A stretch of 64,000 nt of DNA from Granulicella rosea (GCF_900188085.1 NZ_FZOU01000007.1:186001-250000), one strand, 5' to 3'; shown: positions 38,000 to 48,875, counted from the first letter of the stretch. Program-made: numbers and translations. The notes: generated by a model not told the origin, from the letters alone.

Positions 38000-38296
38000 T
38001 GAGGTGGCCGGCCCCTGCTTCAACCGGCCGATGAACTCCCGCAGATGCGGCATCAGCGGCGCGAAGAGCGGGTCGTTGCGATGCTTCAAACCCACCTCGG
38101 CGAAGAGCTTCAACCCGATGGCGAGCGAGGCCGCCTCATCCGCCGTGAACGCGGGCCAGCGCGATGCCTGGCGCTCGGCGATGTTCAGGATGTTGTCGTG
38201 GTTCTCCGGGTAAAACACCAGCGGCGCGTGTACGTCGGGGTCGACCTTGCGTTCGCCGAGGTCTTCGACCGTGACTTTGTACTTGTAGATTCCCAT
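37946..38296 (-). CDS. DUF3861-family protein
   Basis: 116 residues. MGIYKYKVTVEDLGERKVDP, FYPENHDNILNIAERQASRW, EAASLAIGLKLFAEVGLKHR and NDPLFAPLMPHLREFIGRLK follow the DUF3861 pattern of a small alpha/beta protein of unknown role, cytosolic. The start ATG lies after GGAGAAT on the minus strand. The stop falls inside the 3' end of the plus-strand small gene, so the two converge with a 54-base overlap. Such an overlap would make antisense RNA between the two. Confidence 0.78.
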   Translation of the reverse strand: MGIYKYKVTVEDLGERKVDPDVHAPLVFYPENHDNILNIAERQASRWPAFTADEAASLAIGLKLFAEVGLKHRNDPLFAPLMPHLREFIGRLKQGPATSSSQALGPDDVLAVEAKP

Positions 38297-38372
38297 GCAT
38301 TCTCCTGGGGATTAGATGGGTGAACATCCGATCCGTTTCAGGGAAAGCGACGCTGGTTTCGCCCATCAGCTT

Positions 38373-38484
38373 GTCATCCTGAGCGAAGTGCAGCAGAGTC
38401 GAAGGACCTGCTTCTTGCTCTCCCGGCATAGGCGCCCGCGCGGCCACGAGCAAACAGCGGATCCTTCGCGTCGCTCAGGAGGAC
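38373..38484. repeat. Family A inverted repeat
   Basis: GTCATCCTGAGCGAAGTGCA continues GCAGAGTCGAAGGACCTGCT. The opposite arm reads AGCGGATCCTTCGCGTCGCT and then CAGGAGGAC. It lies upstream of the DUF3861 gene and downstream of the ligase gene. Confidence 0.75.
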
Positions 38485-38509
38485 ACACTATGCAGGAAGG
38501 CCTCAAGGA

Positions 38510-40423
38510 TCAAGCCTCCACCGGCTTATCCACCTGCGACTGGTAGATCTCCTCCACCCGCGCGACGGTGTCGATCTCGGCCAGCGGCTTGTCCCTGCGA
38601 ATGTGCAGGATGCGCGGGAAGCGCAGCGCGAAGCCGCTGGCGTGGCGCGTGCTCCGCATGATGTTATTGAACGCGACCTCCAGCACGATCAGCGGCTCGA
38701 CCGTGCGGAAGTGGCCGCGATCCTCTAACGTGTGGGCCTTCAGGAAGTCGGTCAGCTCGAGTATCTCCGCGTCCGTCACGCCGGAGTAGGCCTTGCCGAC
38801 GTTTTCAAGCTCCCCGGCCTCGTTGCGTACGGCGAAGGTGTAGTCCGAGAGCAGCCCCGCGCGGCGGCCGTGGCCGTACTCCGCGCCGGTGATGACGACG
38901 TCCAGCGTCGCCAGCTCGCGCTTCAGCTTCACCCACCAGATGCCGCGTCGGCCCGGCAGATAGGGCGAGGCGGCGGCCTTCAGCATGACGCCCTCGTTCG
39001 ACCGGGCGCGCGCGTCGGCGTAGGCGCGATCGATCTCGTCGGCGGATTCGACCAGCTTCGACGGCGCGATCATCAGCCTCGGCACACCCGGCTCGGCGGG
39101 CTCTTCATCGGCGAAGAGCGCCGCCTGCGGCTCGTGCCGGCGGGCGGCATGTTCGCTCAGCACGAGCGGCGACTGCACGCGGTCGACGAGTCGCTCGACC
39201 ACTGACTCCAGCTTGTTTCTGCGGACTTTGAGTTCCAGAGGCAACAACAAATGCCCATCGGCGAACATCAGATCGAAGGCCATGAAGACGACGGGAATCT
39301 GCTGGCGCAGATCGTTGCCGACGCGCTTGCGTCCGATGCGCTGGCTGAGTACGGCGAAGGGAAGCGCCGTGCCCGAGGCGTAGTCCCAGCCGAGAATCTC
39401 GCCGTCGAGGATCAGCGGCGCGTCGGCGTGCGCGAAGGCCTCGGCCAGTTCGGGGAAGCTCTCCGTGATGTCCTCCCGGTTGCGCGAGTAGATCGCCACC
39501 CGGCCCGGCTGCGCGGGGTCTCCGCAGTGGATCTGTGCGCGCATGCCGTCGTACTTGTCTTCGAGGAAGGCATGGACCTGGGCGGAGTCCGTTGAGATTT
39601 CAGGATTGCTTAAGGGCACGGCTTCAGCCGTGCCATCCTCCTCTCCCTCGACGTGCGGCTTCAGCCGCTGAGGTACGGTTTTCTTCTTCGCAGCCGCCGG
39701 AGGCTTCGGCGTAAATCGTTCGATCGCCTCCTCCGGCGTCTCCACCGGGCTCGCCAGCATGAAGCCCAGCGGATGAAAGAGCGTCATGCGCGCCTCGTCC
39801 AGCGTACCGGTAAAGGCGCGCGTGGCCGCAAGCCCCAGGTCGGCCTCGAGCATTACGGCGTTGCGCACGGCCTCCACCGATACCCCGGCGGCAAGCGCGA
39901 TGGCCTCCTCCACCAGCGACTGCTTCACCCCGATGCGCATGTCGCCCAGCATGAGCTTCAGCAGGTACTTCGCCTCGAGCGCGGTCGCGCGGCGCAGCAG
40001 GCTTTCGACCAGCGCGGCGCGGATGGCCGTCGTCTTCGCGGTCGCCATGGCGGCGAAGACCTCGGCGATCTCTCCGAGCGGCAAGGTCGAGACCGTCCCG
40101 GCCCAGCCCTCGCGCAGATCGTACGCCGCCGCGCCGAGGTCGCCGTGCCTGCGATAGGCCGCGGTCAACTGCGCTTCGGTCGCCTCGGAGACGGCCAGCA
40201 CGGCCTTCGAGAGCAGCGATCCACCCGCGTTCAGCTTGCGCGGATCGGCCTCCGCGAACGGCAGCCCGGCGAGATACTGGGCGAAGAGCGCCGCATCCTG
40301 CCCGGCGGGGTCTTCCGTGTGCGCCGCCTGCAACGCGGCGACGATGGCCGCGCGCTTCTTCAACCGGCTGGCGGTCCCGGCCATCTCCTCGGCCAACGCG
40401 GCAACCTGGGCGAACGTAGTCAT
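38510..40423 (-). CDS. ATP-dependent DNA ligase with in-frame repeat insert
   Basis: 637 residues. The N-terminal helical domain (about 1-230) has LKLMLGDMRIGVKQSLVEEA, typical of archaeal/eukaryal-type ligases. Nucleotidyltransferase motif I is EDKYDGMRAQIH with catalytic Lys near 290. Motif III is AFDLMFADG, motif IV RSNEGVMLKAA, and motif V GIWWVKLKREL. The OB-fold runs to the end (ALRFPRILHIRRDKP). Residues about 248-272 (TVPQRLKPHVEGEED then GTAEAVPLSN) are encoded by a family B repeat and lie in the linker before motif I. It is probably a repair ligase next to the NAD-dependent LigA (not in this window). Confidence 0.9.
   Translation of the reverse strand: MTTFAQVAALAEEMAGTASRLKKRAAIVAALQAAHTEDPAGQDAALFAQYLAGLPFAEADPRKLNAGGSLLSKAVLAVSEATEAQLTAAYRRHGDLGAAAYDLREGWAGTVSTLPLGEIAEVFAAMATAKTTAIRAALVESLLRRATALEAKYLLKLMLGDMRIGVKQSLVEEAIALAAGVSVEAVRNAVMLEADLGLAATRAFTGTLDEARMTLFHPLGFMLASPVETPEEAIERFTPKPPAAAKKKTVPQRLKPHVEGEEDGTAEAVPLSNPEISTDSAQVHAFLEDKYDGMRAQIHCGDPAQPGRVAIYSRNREDITESFPELAEAFAHADAPLILDGEILGWDYASGTALPFAVLSQRIGRKRVGNDLRQQIPVVFMAFDLMFADGHLLLPLELKVRRNKLESVVERLVDRVQSPLVLSEHAARRHEPQAALFADEEPAEPGVPRLMIAPSKLVESADEIDRAYADARARSNEGVMLKAAASPYLPGRRGIWWVKLKRELATLDVVITGAEYGHGRRAGLLSDYTFAVRNEAGELENVGKAYSGVTDAEILELTDFLKAHTLEDRGHFRTVEPLIVLEVAFNNIMRSTRHASGFALRFPRILHIRRDKPLAEIDTVARVEEIYQSQVDKPVEA
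39609..39682 (-). repeat. Family B repeat copy inside the DNA ligase reading frame
   Basis: TTAAGGGCACGGCTTCAGCC and then GGCTTCAGCCGCTGAGGTAC form the same outer and inner pieces as the intergenic copies. Here the segment is read through in frame. It encodes a peptide with the pattern VPQRLKPH...GTAEAVPL in the linker of the ligase. Confidence 0.85.
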
Positions 40424-40510
40424 GCGAAGATCCTCTCAGAAGAAGGATGCCATCGGCGCCCGCAGCGACTTTCTCCGAGAGTCCGCGTCTGCAACCACAG
40501 AGGCTCTTCC

Positions 40511-40861
40511 ATGAAAAAATTGGCGCTCGCTTTGCTCCTGATGCAACCGATGTTTCTCTCTGCCGCCCCGAAGGTGAACCCCGCCGACTACACCACGACC
40601 GTGCATGTGATCTCGTCGCATTGGAGTCTCGGAAACAATGGCGGCGTTCAGATTCTGCAGGCGCTGATCGACGGACAGCAGGTGGAGCTGCTCGGCCACG
40701 GCGAGGGCGTGCTGAAGCTGGGCAACTATAAAGCGGCGCCTCTCCAGCCCGCGTATCACCCGCGACCCAACGGCCACGACGACAACGTCGCCTACCAGTT
40801 TCTCTTTCCCACGGGCGAGACCCGCAACTTCGACGTGACCGGCTATTCCACGACTCCCTAG
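40511..40861 (+). CDS. Small secreted hypothetical protein
   Basis: 116 residues. MKKLALALLLMQPMFLSAAP is a clear signal peptide, and AGAGG sits 7 bases before the ATG. The mature part begins KVNPADYTTTVHVISSHWSL and is beta-rich, with QILQALIDGQQVELLGHGEG and a C-terminal NFDVTGYSTTP. No cysteines, no catalytic motif. It starts 87 bases after the ligase start on the opposite strand, so a divergent promoter lies between. Similar short secreted proteins of unknown function are frequent in this phylum. Confidence 0.65.
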   Translation: MKKLALALLLMQPMFLSAAPKVNPADYTTTVHVISSHWSLGNNGGVQILQALIDGQQVELLGHGEGVLKLGNYKAAPLQPAYHPRPNGHDDNVAYQFLFPTGETRNFDVTGYSTTP

Positions 40862-40923
40862 ACGCGAATCGCTTCCGGCGAGCGAACTGCTTTCCTTCGC
40901 CACGCCGGACCGTACAATAGAGT

Positions 40924-41454
40924 ATGCAGATTTTCCCCCGCACCGGAGCAAGCCGGATCGCTCTCCCATTCGCCGCAGTGGCCCTCTTCGCGGCAAGCCT
41001 CGCCACCCCCCTGCACGCGCAGGCTGGCGGCGCCGGCGGCGGTGGCGGCAAGTCCATCGGGCGCCTGTCCTTCGGCGGCTCCGACAACAGCGCGCCCAAC
41101 GTCGCCCGGACGGACCGTCTGCTGCGCGGCCGCGTGCTCGACAAGGACGGAGCCCCGGTCAAAGGCGCATACGTCTACCTGAAGGAGTACGCGAAGCAGG
41201 GCAAGAGCTCCACCCTGAAGACCGTGACGACAGACCAGGACGGCGTCTATCGCTTCGCGCAGCTCGCCACCAACCTCGACTCCGAGCTGTGGGCACAGGT
41301 GGACGAGAAGCACAAGAGCGAGCAGAAGACCATCAGCTCCTTCGACAACCGGACCGAGGTCGTCATGAACCTGCACTTTGAAGACCCGGCGAAGGCCGCA
41401 GCGCCGGCCAAGACCGAACCGGTCGCGAAGCCAGCCGCAGCCGCCAAACCCTGA
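40924..41454 (+). CDS. Secreted carboxypeptidase-regulatory-like protein, paralogue of 18346-18771
   Basis: 176 residues. The signal peptide ends near HAQ after PFAAVALFAASLATPL. A glycine-rich spacer (GGAGGGGGKS) follows. The beta domain is LLRGRVLDKDGAPVKGAYVY, TTDQDGVYRFAQLATNLDSE and LWAQVDEKHKSEQKTISSFD. The last 30 residues are an Ala/Pro/Lys tail (AAAPAKTEPVAKPAAAAKP). The ISSFD motif and the YRFxQL spacing match the paralogue at 18346. A role as cell-surface ligand or anchor is inference. Confidence 0.78.
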   Translation: MQIFPRTGASRIALPFAAVALFAASLATPLHAQAGGAGGGGGKSIGRLSFGGSDNSAPNVARTDRLLRGRVLDKDGAPVKGAYVYLKEYAKQGKSSTLKTVTTDQDGVYRFAQLATNLDSELWAQVDEKHKSEQKTISSFDNRTEVVMNLHFEDPAKAAAPAKTEPVAKPAAAAKP

Positions 41455-41463
41455 TCGACGGCC

Positions 41464-41513
41464 AAAACCAATACGGGGGTCTCTCCACTCCGCTTCGCTC
41501 CGGTCGAGATGAC
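41464..41513. repeat. Family A repeat, partial arm
   Basis: AAAACCAATACGGGGGTCTC continues TTCGCTCCGGTCGAGATGAC, a half copy joined to a CTCCACTCCGC segment. It follows the carboxypeptidase-regulatory-like gene. Confidence 0.6.
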
Positions 41514-41717
41514 GAGCATTCCGAGGGATGCAGGTATACCGCCCCGCATCCTTCGCCTTGGATGTACCATCTATGAAGAGATGGTTTCGAGCACAGCAAA
41601 CCCGGTGAGCACCTCCCGCGTGACGCCCCCGCGTCACGACTTTGCCTAGCTGCGCCCACTCGCGCCTTCTATTCCCTATTTCCTAAGCTCTATTTCCCTG
41701 TTTTCAGGAGAACTGCC

Positions 41718-42794
41718 ATGTTCGACCGCCTATCCCAGATGGAAGCCCGTTACGAGGCGCTCAGCGCCCAGATGTCCGACCCCTCGCTGGTCAACGACCA
41801 GAAGAAGTTCCAGGCCGTGGCCAAAGAGAGCCGCGACATGGAGCCGATCGTCGAGAAGTATCGCGCTTGGAAGAAGATCTCCGCCGCCATCGCCGACTCC
41901 AAGGCCATGCTCGCCGAAGACGACGCAGACCTCAAAGCCATGGCCGAGGAAGAGCTCGAGATGCTCGAGCCGCAGCTCGCGCCCATCGAGGAGGAGCTGA
42001 AGGTCATGCTCCTGCCCAAGGACCCGAACGACGACAAGAACATCATCATCGAGCTCCGCGCCGGCACGGGCGGCGACGAGGCGGCGCTCTTCGTCGCCGA
42101 GATGTTCCGCGTCTACCTGCGCTTCGCCGAGCAGCACAAGTGGAAGGTGCAGATTCTGTCCGAGTCCGAGTCCGGCATCGGCAACGGCCTGAAGGACGTG
42201 ACCGCCATCTTCGAAGGCGACCACGTCTATCGCCAGATGAAGTACGAGTCCGGCGTACATCGCGTGCAGCGCGTGCCGGCGACCGAGACGCAGGGCCGCG
42301 TCCACACCTCCGCCATCACGGTCGCCGTGCTGCCCGAGGCCGAGGAGGTCGACATCAAGATCGAGGCCAAGGACCTGCGCATCGACACCTTCTGCTCCTC
42401 CGGCCCCGGCGGCCAGTCGGTCAACACGACCTACTCGGCCATCCGCATCACGCACCTGCCGACCAACACGGTCGTCAGTTGCCAGGACGAGAAGTCGCAG
42501 ATCAAGAATCGCGAGAAGGCGATGCGCGTGCTGCGCAGCCGCCTGTATGAGGTGGAGGCCGAGCGCGTACACCAGCTTCAGGCCAAGGAGCGCAAGCAGC
42601 AGGTCGGCACCGGCGACCGGTCGGAGAAGATCCGCACCTACAACTTCCCGCAGAACCGCCTGACGGACCACCGCATCGGCCTGACCAACCACAACCTGAA
42701 CATGGTGATGGAAGGCCAACTGCAGCCGACCGTCGACGCGTTGATTGCACACAACATCGCCGAACAGATGAAGGGCGAAGCGGTCCCGGCCTGA
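41718..42794 (+). CDS. prfA: Peptide chain release factor 1
   Basis: Recognises UAA and UAG stop codons and triggers peptide release. 358 residues. The codon-recognition tripeptide PAT is at 187-189 in RVPATETQG, and the catalytic GGQ is at 231-233 in [18 protein letters not shown]. The N-terminal coiled region (about 1-100) is intact. Start at ATG 41718 with AGGAGA at proper distance. No prmC (methyltransferase for GGQ) follows, so the usual prfA-prmC pairing is absent here. The next gene is the radical SAM enzyme, whose promoter region begins right after the prfA stop. Confidence 0.97.
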   Translation: MFDRLSQMEARYEALSAQMSDPSLVNDQKKFQAVAKESRDMEPIVEKYRAWKKISAAIADSKAMLAEDDADLKAMAEEELEMLEPQLAPIEEELKVMLLPKDPNDDKNIIIELRAGTGGDEAALFVAEMFRVYLRFAEQHKWKVQILSESESGIGNGLKDVTAIFEGDHVYRQMKYESGVHRVQRVPATETQGRVHTSAITVAVLPEAEEVDIKIEAKDLRIDTFCSSGPGGQSVNTTYSAIRITHLPTNTVVSCQDEKSQIKNREKAMRVLRSRLYEVEAERVHQLQAKERKQQVGTGDRSEKIRTYNFPQNRLTDHRIGLTNHNLNMVMEGQLQPTVDALIAHNIAEQMKGEAVPA

Positions 42795-43084
42795 TTCTGA
42801 AAATATTTTTTGTGGCGCCTTTTCAGGTACTGACCGGCTGGATCGCCGTTCGCTGCAGATTCGCTACCGTTCGCTGTAAAAAAGTAACCTTTCGCCGCCC
42901 CGCGCTTCAACCTTGCGCGGGGCGGTCGTACGTTAAGGGAGGTTAATGAGGTACACCCGTTTTTCCCGGCGGTGCATCTTATTTTTATTCAAGTCGAAAC
43001 ATCGAGTTGGGGCCCGCAGAGAGCACTGTTTCGATAGCGCACGTTGGCAGATTTTCAGCATCACGCTCAGGAGAGAAACATTCC
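42795..43084. promoter_or_regulatory. Leader of the radical SAM gene: phased TTCGCT repeats and hairpin
   Basis: TTCGCT occurs at 42849, 42860 and 42870 and TTCGCC at 42891, spaced 11, 10 and 21 bases, inside ten-base direct repeats CCGTTCGCTG. A strong hairpin follows at 42895-42925 (CCGCCCCGCGC / GCGCGGGGCGG), probably ending prfA transcription or shaping the leader. AGGAGAG precedes the 43085 start. This fits a regulated promoter region. The regulator is unknown. Confidence 0.5.
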
Positions 43085-45223
<2,139 letters not shown>

Positions 45224-45244
45224 GCCCGTACACGGTCTACCAAT

Positions 45245-45280
45245 GCGGCGGGAGCACCACTCCCGCCGCGTTATCGTTTT
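45245..45280 (+). terminator. Terminator after the radical SAM gene
   Basis: GCGGCGGGAG and CTCCCGCCGC make a 10-base perfect stem with loop CACCA, followed by GTTATCGTTTTA. Confidence 0.8.
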
Positions 45281-45583
45281 ATGGTAGAAATGACAACCGG
45301 GGTTGCGGCAGAAGGCTTCGTCCGCACCGGAAACCGCATGTGAACCCCTGTATTGTCTTAGGCTTTTCTGGCGATAAGCAAAGGATTACCGGTAACGGAA
45401 AAGCCGTCTACCAGTGGTAATATGTTCCTAATCGCGCAGATATGATTTTCGGTATCGGTATTCGACAACCCCTAGCCAATGACGCCTCGCTGCCTTTACA
45501 ATGAGGAAAAGCTGGGACAAATTGAACGACTGAACAACCGTCCGAGTGACGCGCCTTTTTCCCAATAGGAGAACTTTCGCCCA
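45281..45583. other. 303-bp gap before the TPR lipoprotein gene
   Basis: No gene is seen. It holds a perfect 10-base palindrome TTACCGGTAA at 45386-45395 and a related TACCAGTGGTA at 45409-45419, which may be operator half-sites of one regulator. AGGAGA lies just before the ATG at 45584. No firm promoter boxes were identified. Confidence 0.45.
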
Positions 45584-46429
45584 ATGAAATTGACTGCACG
45601 AATTCCGGTGACTGCGGCGCTCCTCGCCCTGGCGCTGACCACTGCCACCGGGTGCAACAAGCTGAAGGCTCGCGATCAACTGACCAAAGGCGTCCAGGCC
45701 TTCAAGAACGCGCAGTACGAGGAAGCGGTCAACCACTTCCAGACTGCCATCCAACTGGACCCCGACTACGAGAACGCCAAGCTCTACTTGGCAACCGCGT
45801 ATAGCTACCAGGTGATCCCGAACCTCGACAGCCCGGAAAACCTGAAGGTCGCACAGAAGGCGACCGACGGCTTCATGGAGATTCTGGCGAAGGACCCCAG
45901 CAACATCACGGCGCTCAAGCAGATCGCCTCCATCGACCGCAACACCAAGAAGCTCGACGCCGCCAAGGAGTACGAGAAGAAGGTGATCGCGCTCGATCCG
46001 AACGACGCCGAAGCGTTCTACACCATCGGCGTGGTCGACTGGATGCAGGCTTACAAGAACGCCACGACCATCCTCGCGCAGGATAAATCCAAGGCGGACG
46101 GCAACGGCCTGACCGACGACGGTAACGGCAACATCAAGAAGAGCAAGGACGCCTGCGATAAGCTGACCGCGCAGAATGCGCCTCTGGTCGCCGAAGGTCT
46201 GGACTATCTGCAGAAGGCCGTCGCGATCAACCCGACCTACGATGAGGCGATGCAGTACCTGAACCTCACCTGGCGCCGCAAGGCCGACCTCGAATGCACC
46301 GACGACGCGGCCCGCAAGTCCGACCTCGCCAAGGCGGATGAGTGGACCCAGAAGGCGATGGGCGCACGCAAGGAAAACGAGAAGAAGAAGGAAGCCAAGC
46401 TGGGCGGCGGTATCGACACCAGCAAGTAG
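45584..46429 (+). CDS. Tetratricopeptide-repeat lipoprotein
   Basis: 281 residues. The lipobox TTATGC24N gives a diacylglyceryl cysteine, so the protein is a membrane-anchored lipoprotein. Three or more TPR-like helix pairs follow: AQYEEAVNHFQTAIQLDPDY, NTKKLDAAKEYEKKVIALDP and LVAEGLDYLQKAVAINPTYD. Between the second and third is an insert ADGNGLTDDGNGN that looks like a calcium-binding-type loop. It ends KKKEAKLGGGIDTSK. AGGAGA precedes the start. Such lipoproteins act as scaffolds, e.g. in outer-membrane assembly. The partner is unknown. Confidence 0.85.
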   Translation: MKLTARIPVTAALLALALTTATGCNKLKARDQLTKGVQAFKNAQYEEAVNHFQTAIQLDPDYENAKLYLATAYSYQVIPNLDSPENLKVAQKATDGFMEILAKDPSNITALKQIASIDRNTKKLDAAKEYEKKVIALDPNDAEAFYTIGVVDWMQAYKNATTILAQDKSKADGNGLTDDGNGNIKKSKDACDKLTAQNAPLVAEGLDYLQKAVAINPTYDEAMQYLNLTWRRKADLECTDDAARKSDLAKADEWTQKAMGARKENEKKKEAKLGGGIDTSK

Positions 46430-46448
46430 CTTTCACCGCAGTCGATCG

Positions 46449-46485
46449 GCAAAGAGCCTCCCTGAGTGGAGGCTCTTTGCTTTTG
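46449..46485 (+). terminator. Terminator after the TPR lipoprotein gene
   Basis: GCAAAGAGCCTC and GGAGGCTCTTTGC pair to a 12-base stem, followed by TTTTGCC. Confidence 0.85.
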
Positions 46486-46501
46486 CCTCAAGAGGACCGC
46501 C

Positions 46502-47089
46502 ATGCCCATCCCCGTCGCCCCGGAATCCCAGTGGTTCGAGCCGCAGGAACTCCGCCGCCTCTTCGCCGCTGGCGAAGCCATCTTCCTGGTCGACGCAGCC
46601 CGGCTGCAGGAGTTTCGCGGCGACTCCGACCGCCCGCTGCTGAACGACCTGCTTCCCGGCGCGGCGCGCGGCGCACGCTGGTACGCCGAAGGCGCCATTG
46701 TGCCCGCCTTCGGCGTCGAGCGCGGCTTCTACACCGTGCTGGTGCGTTCCACCGAGACCGAGGGCGCGATGACGCCCCTCTCGCACATCGCCTTCTCCAC
46801 GGGCTTCGTGCTGGGCACCGAGACCGGCGAGTTGCTCGTCGCGAACGCGGAGCGGCTTGAGAACTGGCAATCCGAGGGCGCGCGCATCGTGCTGGACGGC
46901 CAGGACGCGGGTGAGCGGCGCGGCGTGCGGGTTGCGCCAGGATGGTACGGGGTCACCGTCGTCGCAGGCATCCGCGACAACGACGAAAGCGGGGATGAGG
47001 AGTGGGTGGTGTGCTTCCTGCTGGAGCCCCAGGCGGAGCAGCCGGAGTTCTTCGCGGATACGAAGAAGTCGCTGAATGTGTTTGGGTGA
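46502..47089 (+). CDS. Conserved hypothetical protein
   Basis: 195 residues from an ATG after AGAGGA. The frame is open to 46466 but without a ribosome site there. Begins MPIPVAPESQWFEPQELRRL. Mixed alpha/beta, acidic, no signal peptide: LPGAARGARWYAEGAIVPAF and WYGVTVVAGIRDNDESGDEE stand out. A late WVVCFLLEPQAEQPEFF segment reads as a beta strand ending. I do not recognise the family, and no partner is evident. It follows the TPR gene's terminator by 17 bases, so it has its own promoter. Confidence 0.65.
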   Translation: MPIPVAPESQWFEPQELRRLFAAGEAIFLVDAARLQEFRGDSDRPLLNDLLPGAARGARWYAEGAIVPAFGVERGFYTVLVRSTETEGAMTPLSHIAFSTGFVLGTETGELLVANAERLENWQSEGARIVLDGQDAGERRGVRVAPGWYGVTVVAGIRDNDESGDEEWVVCFLLEPQAEQPEFFADTKKSLNVFG

Positions 47090-47124
47090 CCTTCTCGCCT
47101 TCTTCAAACCACCCACAGAAGCTC

Positions 47125-47288
47125 GTCATCCTGAGCGGAGCGAAGGACCCCTGTATTGGTTCTTCGCTTGTGATAGCAGAAGTGATTGTGCGAGCGAACA
47201 GCAGATTCCCTTCGGGAATGACAAACAAAAAGAGCGAAGACAGATGCAGGGGTTCTTCCCCTTCGACTATGCTCAGGATCAGAATGAC
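47125..47288. repeat. Family A composite repeat, expanded copy
   Basis: GTCATCCTGAGCGGAGCGAA continues GGACCCCTGTATTGG; the far arm is TATGCTCAGGATCAGAATGA. Between them are further pieces (AGCGAACAGCAGATTCCC, TTCGGGAATGAC) suggesting nested insertion of shorter copies. Confidence 0.75.
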
Positions 47289-47312
47289 GCACAGTAGTGG
47301 CGGGCGCAAAGG

Positions 47313-47344
47313 AAAACCCCACATCTCAGAAGCGAGATGCGGGG
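47313..47344 (-). terminator. Terminator after fabF
   Basis: CCCCACATCTC and GAGATGCGGGG form an 11-base stem with one G-U pair and a six-base loop. On the minus strand the stem is followed by TTTT. Confidence 0.75.
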
Positions 47345-47366
47345 CACCCGGTGTATTGCCGATCCT

Positions 47367-48626
47367 TTATTCGCCGGTCCAGCGTTTGAAGACGAGCGAG
47401 CCGTTCGTTCCGCCGAACCCGAAAGAATTCGACAGGGCATAGTCGATCTTCGCGGCGACCGGCTTGTTCGGAACGTAGTTCAGGCGGCACTCCGGATCGA
47501 GTTCCACGATGTTCATCGTCGGGGGCGCGATCTGGTGCAGCATGGCCATCAGGGTGATGCCGGCTTCGAGCCCGCCCGCGCCGCCGAGCAGGTGCCCGGT
47601 CATCGACTTGGTGGAGCTAACCAGCAGCGTCTGATTCAGCGCGCGTTCGCCAAAGACATTCTCGATCGCCTTCGACTCCAGCGCGTCGCCCAGCGGGGTG
47701 GACGTGGCATGGGCGTTGACGTAGTCGATCTGGTCGGGCGAGATGCCAGCGACCTTCAGCGCCGCGTTCATGGCGCGGAAGCAGCCCTCGCCCTCGGGCG
47801 CCATGCCGGTCATGTGGAAGGCGTCGGCCGACATGCCATAGCCGATCACCTCGCCGAGAATGTTTGCCCCGCGCGCCTTTGCGAACTCCAGCTCTTCGAG
47901 GATCAGGATGCCCGCGCCTTCGCCCACGACGAAGCCGTCGCGATCCTTGTCGAACGGGCGACAGGCGTGCTCGGGGTCTTCGTTGCGCGTCGAAAGCGCC
48001 TTCATGGCGGCGAATCCGCCGACGCCCATGGGCGTGATGGCGGCTTCGGTGCCTCCGGCGATCATCGCATCCGCGTCGCCGCGCTGGATGATCCGGAAGG
48101 CGTCGCCGATGGAGTGCGCCGATGAGGTGCAGGCAGTCGCGGTGGCCTCGTTCGGCCCGCGCGCGCGGTACTTGATGCTGACGTGGCCGGCCGCGAGGTT
48201 CACGATCGAGCCCGGGATGAAGAACGGCGAGATCTTGCGCGGTCCGCCGGCCAGCATATTCGAGTGCTCGCGTTCGATCACGTCGAAGCCGCCGATGCCC
48301 GAGCCGATGTGGACGCCGACGCGATCCTGATTGGTCTCGTCGACGACCAGGCCGGAGTGGGCCATCGCCTCGGCCGAGGCGGCCAGCGCGAAATGGATGA
48401 AGCGTCCCATCTTCCGGGACTCCTTTTTGTCGACAAAAAGGAGCGGGTCAAAGTCCTTGACCTCCGCGGCGAAGCGGACAGGATGGCCGGTGAGATCGAA
48501 GGCCTTGATCTCCGCCATGCCGCTCCTGCCCGCCAGAAGACCCTCCCAGACTTCGGGCGCGGTCTTCCCGACCCCACAGATGAGGCCAATTCCAGTCACT
48601 ACAACCCTGCGCTTCGGTTCCGACAT
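47367..48626 (-). CDS. fabF: Beta-ketoacyl-ACP synthase II
   Basis: Extends acyl-ACP in fatty-acid synthesis. 419 residues. The nucleophile is Cys166 in ATACTSSAHS. Thiolase-fold His residues lie in YVNAHATSTPLGD and SMTGHLLGGAGG, and the C-terminal NSFGFGGTNGSLVF is the GFGGTN signature. MPPTMN-type PPTMNIVELDPEC is present. It begins six bases after the acpP stop on the same strand, the standard acpP-fabF pair. The type II system here would also supply acyl chains for any membrane-spanning lipid. Confidence 0.97.
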   Translation of the reverse strand: MSEPKRRVVVTGIGLICGVGKTAPEVWEGLLAGRSGMAEIKAFDLTGHPVRFAAEVKDFDPLLFVDKKESRKMGRFIHFALAASAEAMAHSGLVVDETNQDRVGVHIGSGIGGFDVIEREHSNMLAGGPRKISPFFIPGSIVNLAAGHVSIKYRARGPNEATATACTSSAHSIGDAFRIIQRGDADAMIAGGTEAAITPMGVGGFAAMKALSTRNEDPEHACRPFDKDRDGFVVGEGAGILILEELEFAKARGANILGEVIGYGMSADAFHMTGMAPEGEGCFRAMNAALKVAGISPDQIDYVNAHATSTPLGDALESKAIENVFGERALNQTLLVSSTKSMTGHLLGGAGGLEAGITLMAMLHQIAPPTMNIVELDPECRLNYVPNKPVAAKIDYALSNSFGFGGTNGSLVFKRWTGE

Positions 48627-48632
48627 CGGGGC

Positions 48633-48875
48633 TTACTTGCCTTTCTGGTTCTTTTCGATGTAATCGACGGCGTCCTTGACGGTCTTGATCTTCTCGGCGT
48701 CTTCGTCGGGGATCTGAATGTCGAAGGCCTCTTCGAACTGCATTACCAGTTCGACGACGTCGAGCGAATCTGCGCCCAGGTCTTCCTGAAAGCTGGCGCC
48801 CGGCGTAACCTCGGCCTCATCCACCTGAAGCTGCTCGACAATAATCTGTTTGACCTTCTCGTCTACTGCTGCCAT
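48633..48875 (-). CDS. acpP: Acyl carrier protein
   Basis: 80 residues from the ATG at 48875, preceded by AGGAG. The frame is open to 48902 but without need. [20 protein letters not shown], then the phosphopantetheine attachment site [11 protein letters not shown] with Ser37, and [20 protein letters not shown]. The acidic helical bundle carries growing acyl chains for fatty-acid synthesis and lipid A. It forms one unit with fabF downstream (6-base gap). Confidence 0.97.
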   Translation of the reverse strand: MAAVDEKVKQIIVEQLQVDEAEVTPGASFQEDLGADSLDVVELVMQFEEAFDIQIPDEDAEKIKTVKDAVDYIEKNQKGK

